From the NCBI RefSeq assembly GCF_042678305.1, contig NZ_JBHUDT010000001.1: a DNA stretch of 64,000 nucleotides. One strand, written 5' to 3'. The stretch comes from Gelatiniphilus marinus. Lineage in GTDB: Bacteria > Bacteroidota > Bacteroidia > Flavobacteriales > Flavobacteriaceae. Positions within the stretch are counted from its first letter, which is position 1; the number at the start of each line of letters is the position of its first letter. The translations under genes were made by a program, and so were the position numbers. The notes below the pieces were generated by a model. That model did not search any database, was not told the DNA's origin, and was given only the letters and a program-made list of their open reading frames with translations. Shown here one piece after another: positions 47,010 through 55,531 of the stretch.

Positions 47010-48320
47010 ATGAAAACCATAGACAGCATTCCAACCTCTAAAATACAACGTGCCACCAAACTGGTATCTACAGGTGCAAAAGTTGGTGTAAACTACCTAA
47101 AATATTATGGCGATAAATTGGTAAATACTGAGGCCGATGCCAAAGAACGCCTTAACAAAAATAATGCAGCAGACATTTACGATGGCCTAAAGCAACTTAA
47201 AGGTAGTGCACTTAAAGTAGCGCAAATGCTTAGCATGGAAAAAAGCATATTGCCACAGGCCTATGTAGAAAAATTCTCTTTGGCCCAATTCTCGGTACCG
47301 CCTTTATCGCCGCCATTGGTAATAAAAACCTTTAAAAAATATTTTGGCAAATCGCCACACGATATATTTGATACTTTTAACGCAACTTCTGTAAATGCTG
47401 CCAGCATTGGTCAAGTGCATATAGCAGAAAAAAAAGGGAAAAAACTTGCTGTGAAAATCCAATATCCAGGAGTTGCAGAAAGTATCGCATCAGATTTGGC
47501 CATGGTTAAACCCATTGCCATGAGCATGTTCAACATTAAAGGGAAAGATTCAGATAAATACTTTAAGGAAGTTGAAAACAAGTTGGTTGAAGAAACCAAT
47601 TATATTTTGGAAATGAAGCAAAGCCAAGATATTACCAAAGATTGTGCTCACATTCCAAATTTAGTATTTCCAAAATATTACGAGAAATACTCTTCTGAAC
47701 GCATAATAACTATGGATTACATGCACGGTGAGCACCTTTCGGAGTTCACGGCGCACAATACCAATTCTAAAAAATCTAATAAAATAGGGCAAGCGCTATG
47801 GGATTTCTACATGTTTCAAATTCATAATTTAAAAAAAGTACATGCAGATCCACACCCTGGAAACTTTTTAGTAAATAAAGATGCACAGTTAATTGCACTC
47901 GATTTTGGGTGTATGAAAACCATTCCTGTAGAGTTTTATGTACCCTATTTTGAATTAGCAAAACCTGAAAACATCAGTAACAAAAATTACTTTGTTGATA
48001 AATTATACCAACTCGAAATATTAAGAGAAGACGACACCAAAGAAGAATTAGACTTTTTTACAGAAATGTTCCATGAGATGCTTAGCTTGTTCACACAGCC
48101 TTTTCATAACGATACATTCGATTTCTCTGATGCAGATTTCTTTGCAAAGATAGCAGCATTGGGAGAACGCTATTCAAAAAATACCGACTTGAAAAAGATG
48201 AACGGCAACCGAGGTTCTAAACATTTTATTTACATTAACAGAACCTTTTTTGGTCTTTACAACCTCATGTTCGATTTAAAAGCAAAAAACATCAAAATAA
48301 ATAATTATTTACAATTATAA
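47010..48320 (+). CDS. AarF/ABC1/UbiB-type atypical kinase
   Basis: A 436-residue protein of the AarF/UbiB atypical kinase family. Visible are the KxGQ-like element (LKVAQMLSMEKS), the Ala-rich nucleotide loop (SVNAASIGQVHIAEKKG), the Lys strand (LAVKIQYPGV), the catalytic loop HADPHPGNFLV and the DFG-type ALDFGCMK. Members support ubiquinone synthesis or lipid metabolism; this clade resembles the AarF proteins near photolyase genes in other bacteria. It begins 7 bp after the TetR stop and overlaps the next start by one base (TAATG). Confidence 0.92.
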   Translation: MKTIDSIPTSKIQRATKLVSTGAKVGVNYLKYYGDKLVNTEADAKERLNKNNAADIYDGLKQLKGSALKVAQMLSMEKSILPQAYVEKFSLAQFSVPPLSPPLVIKTFKKYFGKSPHDIFDTFNATSVNAASIGQVHIAEKKGKKLAVKIQYPGVAESIASDLAMVKPIAMSMFNIKGKDSDKYFKEVENKLVEETNYILEMKQSQDITKDCAHIPNLVFPKYYEKYSSERIITMDYMHGEHLSEFTAHNTNSKKSNKIGQALWDFYMFQIHNLKKVHADPHPGNFLVNKDAQLIALDFGCMKTIPVEFYVPYFELAKPENISNKNYFVDKLYQLEILREDDTKEELDFFTEMFHEMLSLFTQPFHNDTFDFSDADFFAKIAALGERYSKNTDLKKMNGNRGSKHFIYINRTFFGLYNLMFDLKAKNIKINNYLQL

Positions 48321-48946
48321 TGGCTTATTTGAACGAAAATGACATTGAAAAACTAGATCATATTTATAAAATAAACCTAATTAACAGTTGCTCTGGTTAC
48401 AAATCGGCTAACCTTATTGGCACTAAGAGTAACGATGGTATAGAAAACGTAGCGGTTTTTAGCTCTGTAACGCACTTAGGCTCTAGCCCAGCGATGCTTG
48501 GTTTTTTTTTACGGCCAACAACGGTTATTAGAAACACTTACCAAAACATAAAAGCCACAAAGTATTTTACCATAAACCACATTCATAAAAGCATATTGCA
48601 AGACGCCCACCACACATCTGCTAAATACAATGCCTCTGTTTCAGAGTTTGATGCTACCAAACTAAACCCCGAATATAAATCTGGTTTTTATGCGCCTTTT
48701 GTAAAAAACGCTCCTATTCAATTAGCTATGCAATTTGTTGAAGAATACAATATTAAAGCTAACAATACCATATTTGTTTTAGGAAAAATAACAGGAATCT
48801 ACCTTAACGACAGTCTTATTGAAAAAGATGGATTTATAAACCTTTCCAAAGCTAAAGTTGCCACCATAAACGGTTTAGATGGATATGCTGTACCAGAAAA
48901 CAAAATACGCTTTGGCTATCAAAGACCCAAGGATTTGAAAGTTTGA
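48320..48946 (+). CDS. Flavin reductase family protein
   Basis: A 208-residue split-barrel flavin-binding protein. NVAVFSSVTHLGSSPAMLGFFLRP resembles the FMN-binding part of the flavin reductase/DIM6 family, and ATKYFTINHI follows. It could supply reduced flavin or act as a flavoprotein oxidoreductase; the link to photolyases, which use FAD, is suggestive only. Its ATG overlaps the AarF stop by one base. Confidence 0.85.
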   Translation: MAYLNENDIEKLDHIYKINLINSCSGYKSANLIGTKSNDGIENVAVFSSVTHLGSSPAMLGFFLRPTTVIRNTYQNIKATKYFTINHIHKSILQDAHHTSAKYNASVSEFDATKLNPEYKSGFYAPFVKNAPIQLAMQFVEEYNIKANNTIFVLGKITGIYLNDSLIEKDGFINLSKAKVATINGLDGYAVPENKIRFGYQRPKDLKV

Positions 48947-48999
48947 AGTTGAAAACAAACAGTTTAAACTTCCAACTTAATCCATATAAAACAAAAAAC

Positions 49000-50424
49000 A
49001 TGAAAATCCTCGTTACAGGTGCCACAGGATATATTGGCAAAAGGCTTATACCTTTATTAATACACGAAGGGCATCAAGTAATATGTTGTGTTAGAGATAA
49101 ACTTAGAGCCGACGAAAATTACAAAAGCGAAGCTCTTATAGATGTTATTGAAGCCGATTTTTTAAAACCAGATACACTAAAAAACATACCAAAAGGTATA
49201 GATGTGGCATATTATTTAATACACTCCATGTCTAACTCATCAAAAAAATTTAAATCTCTTGAAGAACAATGTGCCATCAATTTTAAAAATGCACTTGAAA
49301 ACACAAACGTTAAGCAAGTTATTTATTTAAGCGGAATTACAAACGAAGAAAAACTCTCAAAGCATTTACAATCTAGAAAAAATGTTGAAGATATTCTAGA
49401 ATCAAAAAATTATGCAATTACAGTTTTTAGAGCAGGTATTATAGTTGGCTCTGGAAGCTCTTCATTTGAAATCATAAGAGATCTAGTAGAAAAACTACCC
49501 TTTATGATTGCTCCTAAATGGCTAAACACCAAAACACAGCCTATAGCAGTTAGAGACGTTTTGGCTTTTTTATTAAGAGCAGCAGCAAACGAAACCGTTT
49601 TTAACAAAACCTATGATGTTTTCGGTCCAGAAATCATAACATATAAAGAAATGCTATTACAGTTTGCTGAAGTTAGAGAACTGAAACGCTATATTTTGAC
49701 AGTTCCAGTAATGACGCCAAAGTTATCATCATATTGGTTGTATTTTGTAACCTCGACCTCGTATAAACTCGCTACTTCTTTAGTTGACAGCATGGGAGTT
49801 CAAATTATAGGTAAACCCAGTAATATCAATAAAATAATAAAGGTAAACCCGCTAACCTATAAACAAGCAGTAGCACTTGCATTTGAGAAAATCGAGCAAA
49901 ACAGCATCATTTCCAGTTGGAAAGACTCAATGGTTAGCAGTGGCAGATTACGCAACCATTTGCACAAATACGTTAATGTACCAAAATACGGCTGTTTTAA
50001 AGATTACAAAGAACGTCCTGTAAAAAACACTAAAAAAACAATCGATAAAATATGGGCAATTGGAGGTAAAAACGGCTGGTACTACGGCTCTTTTTTATGG
50101 CGAATTAGAGGATATATCGACAAAGCTTTCGGAGGCATAGGATTACGCAGAGGGCGAACCAACCCAACCGAATTGCACGCTGGCGATGCCCTGGATTTTT
50201 GGCGCGTTATTTTTGCAGACAAAGCACAACAAAAACTATTGCTTTACGCAGAAATGAGGCTACCCGGTGAAGCATGGCTAGAATTTAAAATTGAAAATAA
50301 CATTTTAAAACAAACGGCCACTTTTAGACCGCGTGGTCTTTGGGGAAGAATTTACTGGTACACCGTGCTTCCATTCCACGGCTTTATTTTTAAAGGTATG
50401 GTTAATAGGTTGGCCAATGCTTAA
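49000..50424 (+). CDS. SDR family oxidoreductase with C-terminal DUF2867
   Basis: About 474 residues from the ATG at 49000 (upstream codons to 48943 are in frame but not typical). The N-terminus MKILVTGATGYIGKRLIP is an extended-SDR NAD(P)-binding fold (TGxxGxxG), with the YLIHSMSN and IYLSGITN strands. The C-terminal 160 residues (KYGCFKDYKERPV, ELHAGDALDFWRVIF, EMRLPGEAWLEF) match DUF2867. This SDR-DUF2867 type is repeatedly found near photolyase/cryptochrome genes. It overlaps the next ORF by 8 bp. Confidence 0.9.
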   Translation: MKILVTGATGYIGKRLIPLLIHEGHQVICCVRDKLRADENYKSEALIDVIEADFLKPDTLKNIPKGIDVAYYLIHSMSNSSKKFKSLEEQCAINFKNALENTNVKQVIYLSGITNEEKLSKHLQSRKNVEDILESKNYAITVFRAGIIVGSGSSSFEIIRDLVEKLPFMIAPKWLNTKTQPIAVRDVLAFLLRAAANETVFNKTYDVFGPEIITYKEMLLQFAEVRELKRYILTVPVMTPKLSSYWLYFVTSTSYKLATSLVDSMGVQIIGKPSNINKIIKVNPLTYKQAVALAFEKIEQNSIISSWKDSMVSSGRLRNHLHKYVNVPKYGCFKDYKERPVKNTKKTIDKIWAIGGKNGWYYGSFLWRIRGYIDKAFGGIGLRRGRTNPTELHAGDALDFWRVIFADKAQQKLLLYAEMRLPGEAWLEFKIENNILKQTATFRPRGLWGRIYWYTVLPFHGFIFKGMVNRLANA

Positions 50425-50560
50425 ACACCGCAAACCACACTTGCCACAAAAAATTTGTCTGGTGTGCAACTTACCATTCAATTGGCGAAAAAAGTGGAAA
50501 AAAAACTGGGATCATGTAAAATATTGTAGCGAAAAATGCAGAAGAAACAAAATACAATAG
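50417..50560 (+). CDS. DUF2256 small zinc-ribbon protein
   Basis: A 47-residue protein starting at the ATG 50417, 8 bp inside the preceding gene. It has CLVCNLPFNWRKKWKKNWD followed by VKYCSEKCRR: a C-x2-C and C-x3-C pair set of the DUF2256 family, probably binding one zinc ion. DUF2256 genes sit next to cryptochrome/photolyase genes in many bacteria. It overlaps the DASH cryptochrome start by 25 bp. Confidence 0.92.
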   Translation: MLKHRKPHLPQKICLVCNLPFNWRKKWKKNWDHVKYCSEKCRRNKIQ

Positions 50561-51843
50561 GACTCGTTTGGTTTAGAAACAATTTAAGAGTAAAAGACAA
50601 TAAGGTATTGAATTTAGCTATTAACGAAAACAAAAATGTAATAGCATGCTATTGTTTTGATCCTAAACACTTTAAAGTTTCTAATTTTGGATTTAAAAAA
50701 ACAGGGAAGTTTAGAGCTAAGTTTTTAATTGAATCCATCGAAAATTTAAGAACTAATCTTAAAACCTTAAATATTGAATTGTTTGTTTATTACGAAAAAC
50801 CCGAAACTTCCATTAAACAATTAGTAAGCACGCACAGTATAAATTCAATATACTTACAAAAAGAATGGACAAGCGAAGAAAATGAAACCTTAAACAAAGT
50901 AAAAAAACAGCTAAATAACAGTGTTGGATTTATAGAAATTTACGACCAGTTTTTATATCATCCGGAAGACATCAAAATAAATGTTTCAGAAATACCGCAA
51001 GTATTTACAAATTTTAGAAAAAAAGTTGAAAAACACAGTCTAATTAAACCCATCTCACATCATCATTCCATAGAAAAAAAAGAGATTATTAACAGCACCA
51101 AAATCCCTACGCTTGAAGAATTAGGTTATAACAATTTCAACACACATATAAACTCTGCTTTTCCATTTAAAGGGGGCGAAAATTCAGCTTTAAATCGATT
51201 AGAAGATTACTTTTTTAAAACTAAAAAACTTGGTTTCTATAAAAAAACAAGAAACGGATTATTAGGTACAGACTACAGCTCAAAATTCTCGCCATGGCTT
51301 GCGAATGGTAGTATTTCTGCGAGAACCATTTACTGGAAAGTAAAAGAATTTGAAAAACTACATTATAAAAACGACTCAACATATTGGTTAATTTTCGAGC
51401 TTATCTGGAGAGATTATTTTAAGTACATCGCGTTAAAACATCAAAATAATATTTTTAAAATTGGTGGCATTTTAAAAAAAGATTACGATTGGAAATATGA
51501 TGCATCCTTATTGCAAAAGTGGATAAACGGAGACACAAAATCTGCGTTTGTTAACGCCAATATGTTAGAATTAAAAAAAACGGGATGGATGAGCAACCGA
51601 GGGCGACAAAATGTAGCGTCTTTTTTTGCAAAAGATTTATTGCTTGATTGGAGAATTGGTGCTACCTATTTTGAATCTATGCTTATTGATTATGATGTGC
51701 ATAGCAATTATGGCAATTGGATGTATGTTGCTGGTGTAGGAAACGACCCGAGAGACCGAAAATTTAATGTCGATTTACAAGCAAAACGTTACGATGCCAA
51801 TTATAAATACAGAAACACTTGGTTACAAAACACCTTATTTTAA
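50536..51843 (+). CDS. DASH-family cryptochrome
   Basis: A 435-residue FAD photoreceptor/photolyase. The N-terminal photolyase domain begins GLVWFRNNLRVKDN (the FRNNLR variant marks DASH, where CPD photolyases read FRRDLR). The FAD domain includes LFELIWRDYFKYIA, GRQNVASFFAKDLLLDWR, and LIDYDVHSNYGNWMYVAGVGNDPR, all DASH hallmarks. It repairs CPD lesions in single-stranded DNA and may sense blue light. The next photolyase ATG follows immediately after its stop (TAA-ATG). Confidence 0.95.
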   Translation: MQKKQNTIGLVWFRNNLRVKDNKVLNLAINENKNVIACYCFDPKHFKVSNFGFKKTGKFRAKFLIESIENLRTNLKTLNIELFVYYEKPETSIKQLVSTHSINSIYLQKEWTSEENETLNKVKKQLNNSVGFIEIYDQFLYHPEDIKINVSEIPQVFTNFRKKVEKHSLIKPISHHHSIEKKEIINSTKIPTLEELGYNNFNTHINSAFPFKGGENSALNRLEDYFFKTKKLGFYKKTRNGLLGTDYSSKFSPWLANGSISARTIYWKVKEFEKLHYKNDSTYWLIFELIWRDYFKYIALKHQNNIFKIGGILKKDYDWKYDASLLQKWINGDTKSAFVNANMLELKKTGWMSNRGRQNVASFFAKDLLLDWRIGATYFESMLIDYDVHSNYGNWMYVAGVGNDPRDRKFNVDLQAKRYDANYKYRNTWLQNTLF

Positions 51844-53375
51844 ATGAAAACACTGCGACTTATATTAGGCGATCAGCTAACATAAAACACAGTTGGTTTA
51901 AAAAAACCAACGATAAAGTTGTGTATTGCATTTTCGAAATGCGCCAAGAAACCGATTATGTAAAACATCATACTCAAAAAGTAATTGGCTTTTTTGCTGC
52001 TATGCGACAGTTTGCCGAAGATTTAAAAAAACAAGGTCATCACGTTGAATATTTTAAAATAAATGATAAAAACAACGCACAGCATTTAGCTAAAAATCTT
52101 TCAGAATTAATTGAAGTACATCATGTAAAAAGTTTTGAATATATCCTGCCAGACGAATATCGACTAGACAAACAACTCCGGGAATTTTGTGAGGCTTTAA
52201 CTATTGAAACCAAATCAATTTCAGCAGAGCATTTTTATACAAAAAGGGATGATTTAGCAATATTCTTTAAAGGCAAAAAGCAATATCTCATGGAAAATTT
52301 CTACAGAGCTATGCGCAAAAAACACGATATTTTAATGGTTGGCAACCAGCCCGAAGGGGGCAAATGGAATTACGACAAAAGCAACAGAAATAAGTGGAAA
52401 GGTGATGATGAAATTCCGAATTACAAACTTTTTAAAAATGATGTATCCGAAATTGTTGAGGATATAAAAACGGCAAAGATTGAAACCATTGGCAACTTTG
52501 AAACCAAAACTTTTTTATACCCCATTTCAAGACCCCAAGCCCTAGAGCAACTTAAATACTTTTGCGAGCACTTATTAATACATTTTGGAGATTATCAAGA
52601 TGCCATGCACACCAACGAAACTTACCTGTTTCATTCTAGATTATCGTTCGCCTTGAACATCAAGCTCATTTCTCCCAAAGATGTTGTAAACACCGTACTA
52701 AATTACTACAGAAAGCACGGTAAAAACATAGACATTTCGCAGGTAGAGGGTTTTATTAGGCAAATAATTGGTTGGCGCGAGTATATGCGTGGTATGTATT
52801 GGGCATTTATGCCCGAATACAAAACAGAAAACAAACTTAAAAACCACAACCAACTAGCCCATTTTTTCTGGACAGGAAATACTAAAATGAATTGCCTAAA
52901 ACACGCCATAAACAACTCGTTACAACATGGGTATGCCCACCACATTCAACGATTAATGGTTACGGGCAATTATGCGCTGTTAACCCAAACCAATCCAAAC
53001 CAAGTAGATAACTGGTACCTAGGCATATACATAGATGCCCTAGAGTGGGTACAACTACCAAACACCCGTGGCATGAGCCAATTTGCAGATGGCGGTAAAA
53101 TTGCCACTAAACCATACGTCTCTTCAGGCTCTTACATTAACAAAATGAGTAATTACTGCGAATCTTGCCACTACAACAAAAACAAAAAACTTGAAGCCGA
53201 CGCTTGCCCTTTTAACAGTTTATACTGGAATTTTTTAGATGAAAAAAGAAAACATCTGGCTAACAATTATAGAATGAAAATGATGTATAAACTTTTGGAT
53301 AAAATACCAGATTCCGAACTTAAGGAATTAAAGAAAAAAGCCCAACACATTATAGAAAATCAAGACCAATATTAA
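51844..53375 (+). CDS. Iron-sulfur bacterial cryptochrome/(6-4) photolyase (FeS-BCP), apparent frameshift near the start
   Basis: From the ATG at 51844 the protein reads MKTLRLILGDQLT and hits TAA at 51883. The remainder is intact in the -1 frame from about 51879 (NIKHSWFKKTNDKV), so one A appears missing in CTAAC. The main reading frame is 499 residues long to 53375 and includes EMRQETDYVKHHTQKV and IIGWREYMRGMYW. Four cysteine codons at 52893, 53157, 53166 and 53205 give spacings of 88, 3 and 13 residues, the same as the 4Fe-4S ligands C350, C438, C441 and C454 of Agrobacterium PhrB. An ORF start at 51819, inside the DASH gene, is probably an artefact. Confidence 0.92.
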
Positions 53376-53493
53376 ACACATCCAGTAAAAATAAGGCTAC
53401 CATAGATTTTACAAATAGCGCTATAACTTTTTTTGTTTAAGTTTTTAGTAATATCATTAAACATTTTATATCTTTGGATAACAAATAATAGCA
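53376..53493 (+). promoter_or_regulatory. Promoter and operator candidate of the second photolyase operon
   Basis: Inverted arms TGTTTAA (53434-53440) and TTAAACA (53457-53463), spaced 16 bp, precede TATCTTTG (53469-53476). The layout is the same as at 46285-46327, including TTTTTAGT as the -33-like element. The operon starts at 53494. Confidence 0.75.
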
Positions 53494-53925
53494 ATGATAC
53501 TGGATACAACACACAACAACAAAGAGCACAAACAACTACTAATAGACCTTGTAGGAAAAACTATTGGTTTTTTTGAAGCTTATAAAATGAGAGGGATAAG
53601 CTCTAAACCTATTACAATTAATGAAGTTAGTCCAAGCCTACACTCATACATAAATCAAATATCCGATTCAAACTTTGCAAACATTGAATTACGCTCTAAA
53701 GGCATTATAATTTACATTAACAAAGGCTTAAAAAATATAACATGGGCAATTCCATACTACCAGTTAGTCATTTTGTACAAAACTAATGGAGTAAGTATTC
53801 ATGCCCAAGGAAAATTTATTCATTTTAAAAACAATAAAACTTTTAAAGAAAATAAAAGCTTTTTCAATAAAATGCTAGACGAAAAAATTAAATACGACCA
53901 ACAACACAAATTAAAATTACCATGA
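53494..53925 (+). CDS. Unknown protein, first gene of the second operon
   Basis: A 143-residue soluble protein with no signal or membrane segment. It has a basic helical N-terminus (LLIDLVGKTIGFFEAYKMRG) and beta strands in the middle (GIIIYINKGLKN, IPYYQLVILYKTNG, SIHAQGKFIHF). The C-terminus is Lys-rich (NKMLDEKIKYDQQHKLKLP). No family is recognised. It lies directly after the shared operator and overlaps the TIGR03643 gene by 4 bp, so it is a regulon member. Confidence 0.7.
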   Translation: MILDTTHNNKEHKQLLIDLVGKTIGFFEAYKMRGISSKPITINEVSPSLHSYINQISDSNFANIELRSKGIIIYINKGLKNITWAIPYYQLVILYKTNGVSIHAQGKFIHFKNNKTFKENKSFFNKMLDEKIKYDQQHKLKLP

Positions 53926-54194
53926 CTTTATCTATTGAAGATATTCACAGAATTATAGAAATGGCATGGGAAGACCGTACAACTTTTGAGGCTATTAACC
54001 ATCAATTTGGTTTAAAAGAACAAGAAGTTATTGAGCTTATGAGAACTGAAATGAAACCAAGTAGTTTCAAATTATGGAGAAAACGGGTTCAAGGACGAAA
54101 AACCAAACATGAAAAATTAAGAGGTTTTGAAAAAGGCCGATTTAAATGCAGCCAACAAAAACAAATATCGAACAACAGAATTTCCAAAAGATAA
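53922..54194 (+). CDS. TIGR03643/DUF2805 family protein
   Basis: A 90-residue basic protein. The start MTLSIEDIHRIIEMAWEDR, then FGLKEQEVIELMR and PSSFKLWRKRVQGRKTKH, are the family hallmarks. The family has no known function but is a regular neighbour of DUF2256, DASH cryptochrome and photolyase genes in diverse bacteria. It overlaps the previous gene by 4 bp (ATGA). Confidence 0.93.
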   Translation: MTLSIEDIHRIIEMAWEDRTTFEAINHQFGLKEQEVIELMRTEMKPSSFKLWRKRVQGRKTKHEKLRGFEKGRFKCSQQKQISNNRISKR

Positions 54195-54206
54195 AAACCT
54201 AAAATT

Positions 54207-54431
54207 ATGGACTTAATTAACAGAGCACTAGAGTTTGAACAGCGCAAAATGAGATCGTTATCTACAAGCGACCGCGTAAAAATATCAAGAGAAGCCAAAG
54301 CATTAATCTTAGATTTAAACCAGATTTATAAAGTAAAAAAAGACGAAAAAATAATGGACATCATGAAACGATTAACAGCCATTAAACGAAAGGTTGAAAA
54401 ACGTTTAAAAGGTTCTCCGCTTACGGTTTGA
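54207..54431 (+). CDS. Small helical protein, tandem paralogue 1
   Basis: A 74-residue protein predicted to be two or three helices (DLINRALEFEQRKMRS, KALILDLNQIYK, IMDIMKRLTAIKRKVEKRLK). No family is recognised. It shares about 45 of 71 aligned residues, without gaps, with the protein at 54604, so the two are a local duplication. It starts 12 bp after the TIGR03643 gene. Confidence 0.8.
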   Translation: MDLINRALEFEQRKMRSLSTSDRVKISREAKALILDLNQIYKVKKDEKIMDIMKRLTAIKRKVEKRLKGSPLTV

Positions 54432-54603
54432 ATAGTATTAAAAAAAACTTAACAACAAACCGTTTTGGCTACTAAATATTAAAATTTATATAATATTTCT
54501 CCATAAAAATAAGAAATGCCGCAGATTTTATTATATTGTCGGATTGTGAAATTTTAAGCACTAATTCCACAAACATATAATCAAAGATTTAAGATAAAAC
54601 ATT

Positions 54604-54819
54604 ATGGAAATTATTGATAAAGCTTTAGAATTCGAACAGCGCAAGCACACTTTTAAAACAACCAGCGAGCGTATAGAATCGTCTAGAGAAGTTAAAGATT
54701 TAATATTAAGTTTAAACACCATTTACAAAGAGAACAAAGATCCGGAAATTATGGATTTAATGAAACGCCTAACGGTTATTAAACAAAAAATTGAAAAAAG
54801 GCTAAAGGGCAGGCCGTAA
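54604..54819 (+). CDS. Small helical protein, tandem paralogue 2
   Basis: A 71-residue protein closely similar to the one at 54207 (ALEFEQRK, LILSLNTIYKENKD, MDLMKRLTVIKQKIEKRLKG). The 172-bp gap between the copies contains no gene. It starts a new stretch and could have its own promoter, though no clear -7 box is seen. Function unknown. Confidence 0.8.
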   Translation: MEIIDKALEFEQRKHTFKTTSERIESSREVKDLILSLNTIYKENKDPEIMDLMKRLTVIKQKIEKRLKGRP

Positions 54820-54845
54820 AACAAAAAAATGCCCTGAAAACCATT

Positions 54846-55529
54846 ATGAAAACAATTATAATTATAGGTGGTAGCAAGGGCATAGGACATGCTATAACAA
54901 ACACACTCGTAAATTCCAACAAAGTCGTAAATGTTAGCAGAAACGCACCAAGCTTAAAACACGCCAACTTAACGCACCACAGTTGCGACATTACCCAAGA
55001 TAGCTTACCCGATATTAAAACCGCAGATGCTTTAATTTACTGCCCGGGCAGCATCAACCTAAAACCCATTTCGCGTTTAAGTTTAGAAGATTTTAAAAAC
55101 GATTTCGAGATTAATATTATAGGTGCAGTTAAATCCATCCAGCAATATTTACCCGTTTTAAAAAAAGGAAACAAACCCGCAATTTTGCTTTTTAGCACTG
55201 TTGCAGCCAAATTGGGCATGCCTTTTCATGCCAGCATAGCAACCTCAAAATCTGGAGTAGAAGGTTTGGTTAAATCTTTAGGTGCAGAACTTGCGCCGAC
55301 TATTCGTGTAAACGCCATTGCTCCCACGGTTACTAATACCCAATTGGCCTCAAAACTTTTAAGGAATGAAAAAATGGTTGAGAATATTACAGAAAGACAT
55401 CCTCTAAAAAAGTTTTTAAATCCTGAAGAAGTTGCAGATATGGCTGCATTTTTAATATCAGACAAAGCCGCTTCAATGTCTGGGCAAATTTTTGAAATGG
55501 ACTGTGGCATTGTTAGTTTTAAAATATAA
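54846..55529 (+). CDS. SDR family oxidoreductase
   Basis: A 227-residue classical short-chain dehydrogenase. The cofactor motif GGSKGIG is at residues 7-13. An FSTVAA strand carries the catalytic-Ser region. The YxxxK position is changed: the expected Tyr is replaced, the sequence reading HASIATSKSGVEG, with S-x-x-T-S-K, which suggests an altered or lost catalytic Tyr. Members of this type lie in photolyase clusters in other bacteria. 26 bp after the small paralogue and 2 bp before the glutathione peroxidase. Confidence 0.88.
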   Translation: MKTIIIIGGSKGIGHAITNTLVNSNKVVNVSRNAPSLKHANLTHHSCDITQDSLPDIKTADALIYCPGSINLKPISRLSLEDFKNDFEINIIGAVKSIQQYLPVLKKGNKPAILLFSTVAAKLGMPFHASIATSKSGVEGLVKSLGAELAPTIRVNAIAPTVTNTQLASKLLRNEKMVENITERHPLKKFLNPEEVADMAAFLISDKAASMSGQIFEMDCGIVSFKI

Positions 55530-55531
55530 CT

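Noticed and set aside
51819..51843. ATG at 51819 as the start of the iron-sulfur photolyase
   Set aside because: It lies inside the DASH cryptochrome gene and codes a non-homologous leader. The family N-terminus MKTLRLILGDQL is present at 51844 in another frame.
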